Origin: Tenebrio molitor
Taxonomy: Eukaryota; Arthropoda; Insecta; Coleoptera; Tenebrionidae
Length of the DNA stretch: 64,000 bases
NCBI RefSeq assembly: GCF_963966145.1
Contig: NC_091046.1
Location: forward strand, 32,922,001 to 32,986,000
Direction: 5' to 3'
Shown here: positions 63,972-64,000 of the stretch, in pieces
Numbering within the stretch: position 1 is the first letter of the stretch
Layout of the letters: every line of letters begins with the position of its first letter
Notes under the pieces: model-generated
What the model saw: only the letters and a program-made list of their open reading frames with translations
Told to the model about the DNA's origin: nothing
Databases searched by the model: none
Position numbers and translations under genes: made by a program

Positions 63972-64000
63972 TGTTCGTGACTAGGACCGTAATGAGGTGC
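63972..64000 (-). repeat. LTR terminus (right end of the 5' LTR, cut by the window)
   Basis: 29 bp identical to 61706-61734. The rest of the LTR lies beyond the window edge. Confidence 0.65.

Overview
The window looks like a piece of arthropod, probably insect, nuclear genome. It is AT-rich, its genes carry GT-AG introns, it has no operons or bacterial signals, and it is filled with transposons typical of insects: P/THAP elements, piggyBac, PIF/Harbinger, mariner-like elements with a DUF4817-type N-terminal domain, a Mutator-like element, a hAT remnant and a BEL/Pao retrotransposon. A beetle is possible, but the sequence alone does not settle it. I found no convincing complete host gene and no rRNA or tRNA gene. 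One short exon with a GC-rich upstream region (28562-28647) is the only host-gene candidate.

Layout. 1-5.6 kb: a decayed TE-protein fragment, MITEs and mariner-type derivatives. 5.6-9.4 kb: a broken P-type element with a THAP domain and most of the transposase core, cut by a palindromic insertion and an LTR-like block. 9.95-10.8 kb: a small P-like element. 10.86-14.5 kb: a long-inverted-repeat element holding a THAP element and five MITEs. 14.6-18.8 kb: mariner derivatives and a pair of inverted minisatellite arrays. 18.8-22.6 kb: a P element with 28-bp terminal inverted repeats (TIRs) and an 8-bp target duplication (TSD), itself carrying a Harbinger element. 23-25.8 kb: two more elements with 8-bp TSDs. 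28.7-36.4 kb: a knot of CATAG/CATGG-ended P-type elements whose TSDs show that a segment has been inverted. 37.3-48.7 kb: a Russian-doll nest in which a hAT gene is cut by piggyBac, piggyBac by a long-TIR element, that by a mariner-like element, and that by an intact two-gene Harbinger element and another long-TIR element. 50.1-56.4 kb: a mariner-like element split by a Mutator-like element with an intact 600-residue transposase. 57.5-61.6 kb: a Harbinger gene split by a mariner-like element. 61.7-64 kb: a BEL/Pao element reduced to gag and LTR ends.

How it fits together. Five coding regions look undamaged: Harbinger transposase 21184-22137, the Harbinger transposase and Myb-like pair in 39073-42342, the Mutator-like transposase 51591-53393, and the BEL gag 61777-62991. 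Almost everything else is dead or non-autonomous. The unifying theme is repeated colonisation by P-superfamily (THAP) elements that share a 5'-CA start and 8-bp TSDs. The TSDs allow the order of insertion, and one inversion, to be reconstructed by reading. All family names come from motif recognition, since no database search was possible.
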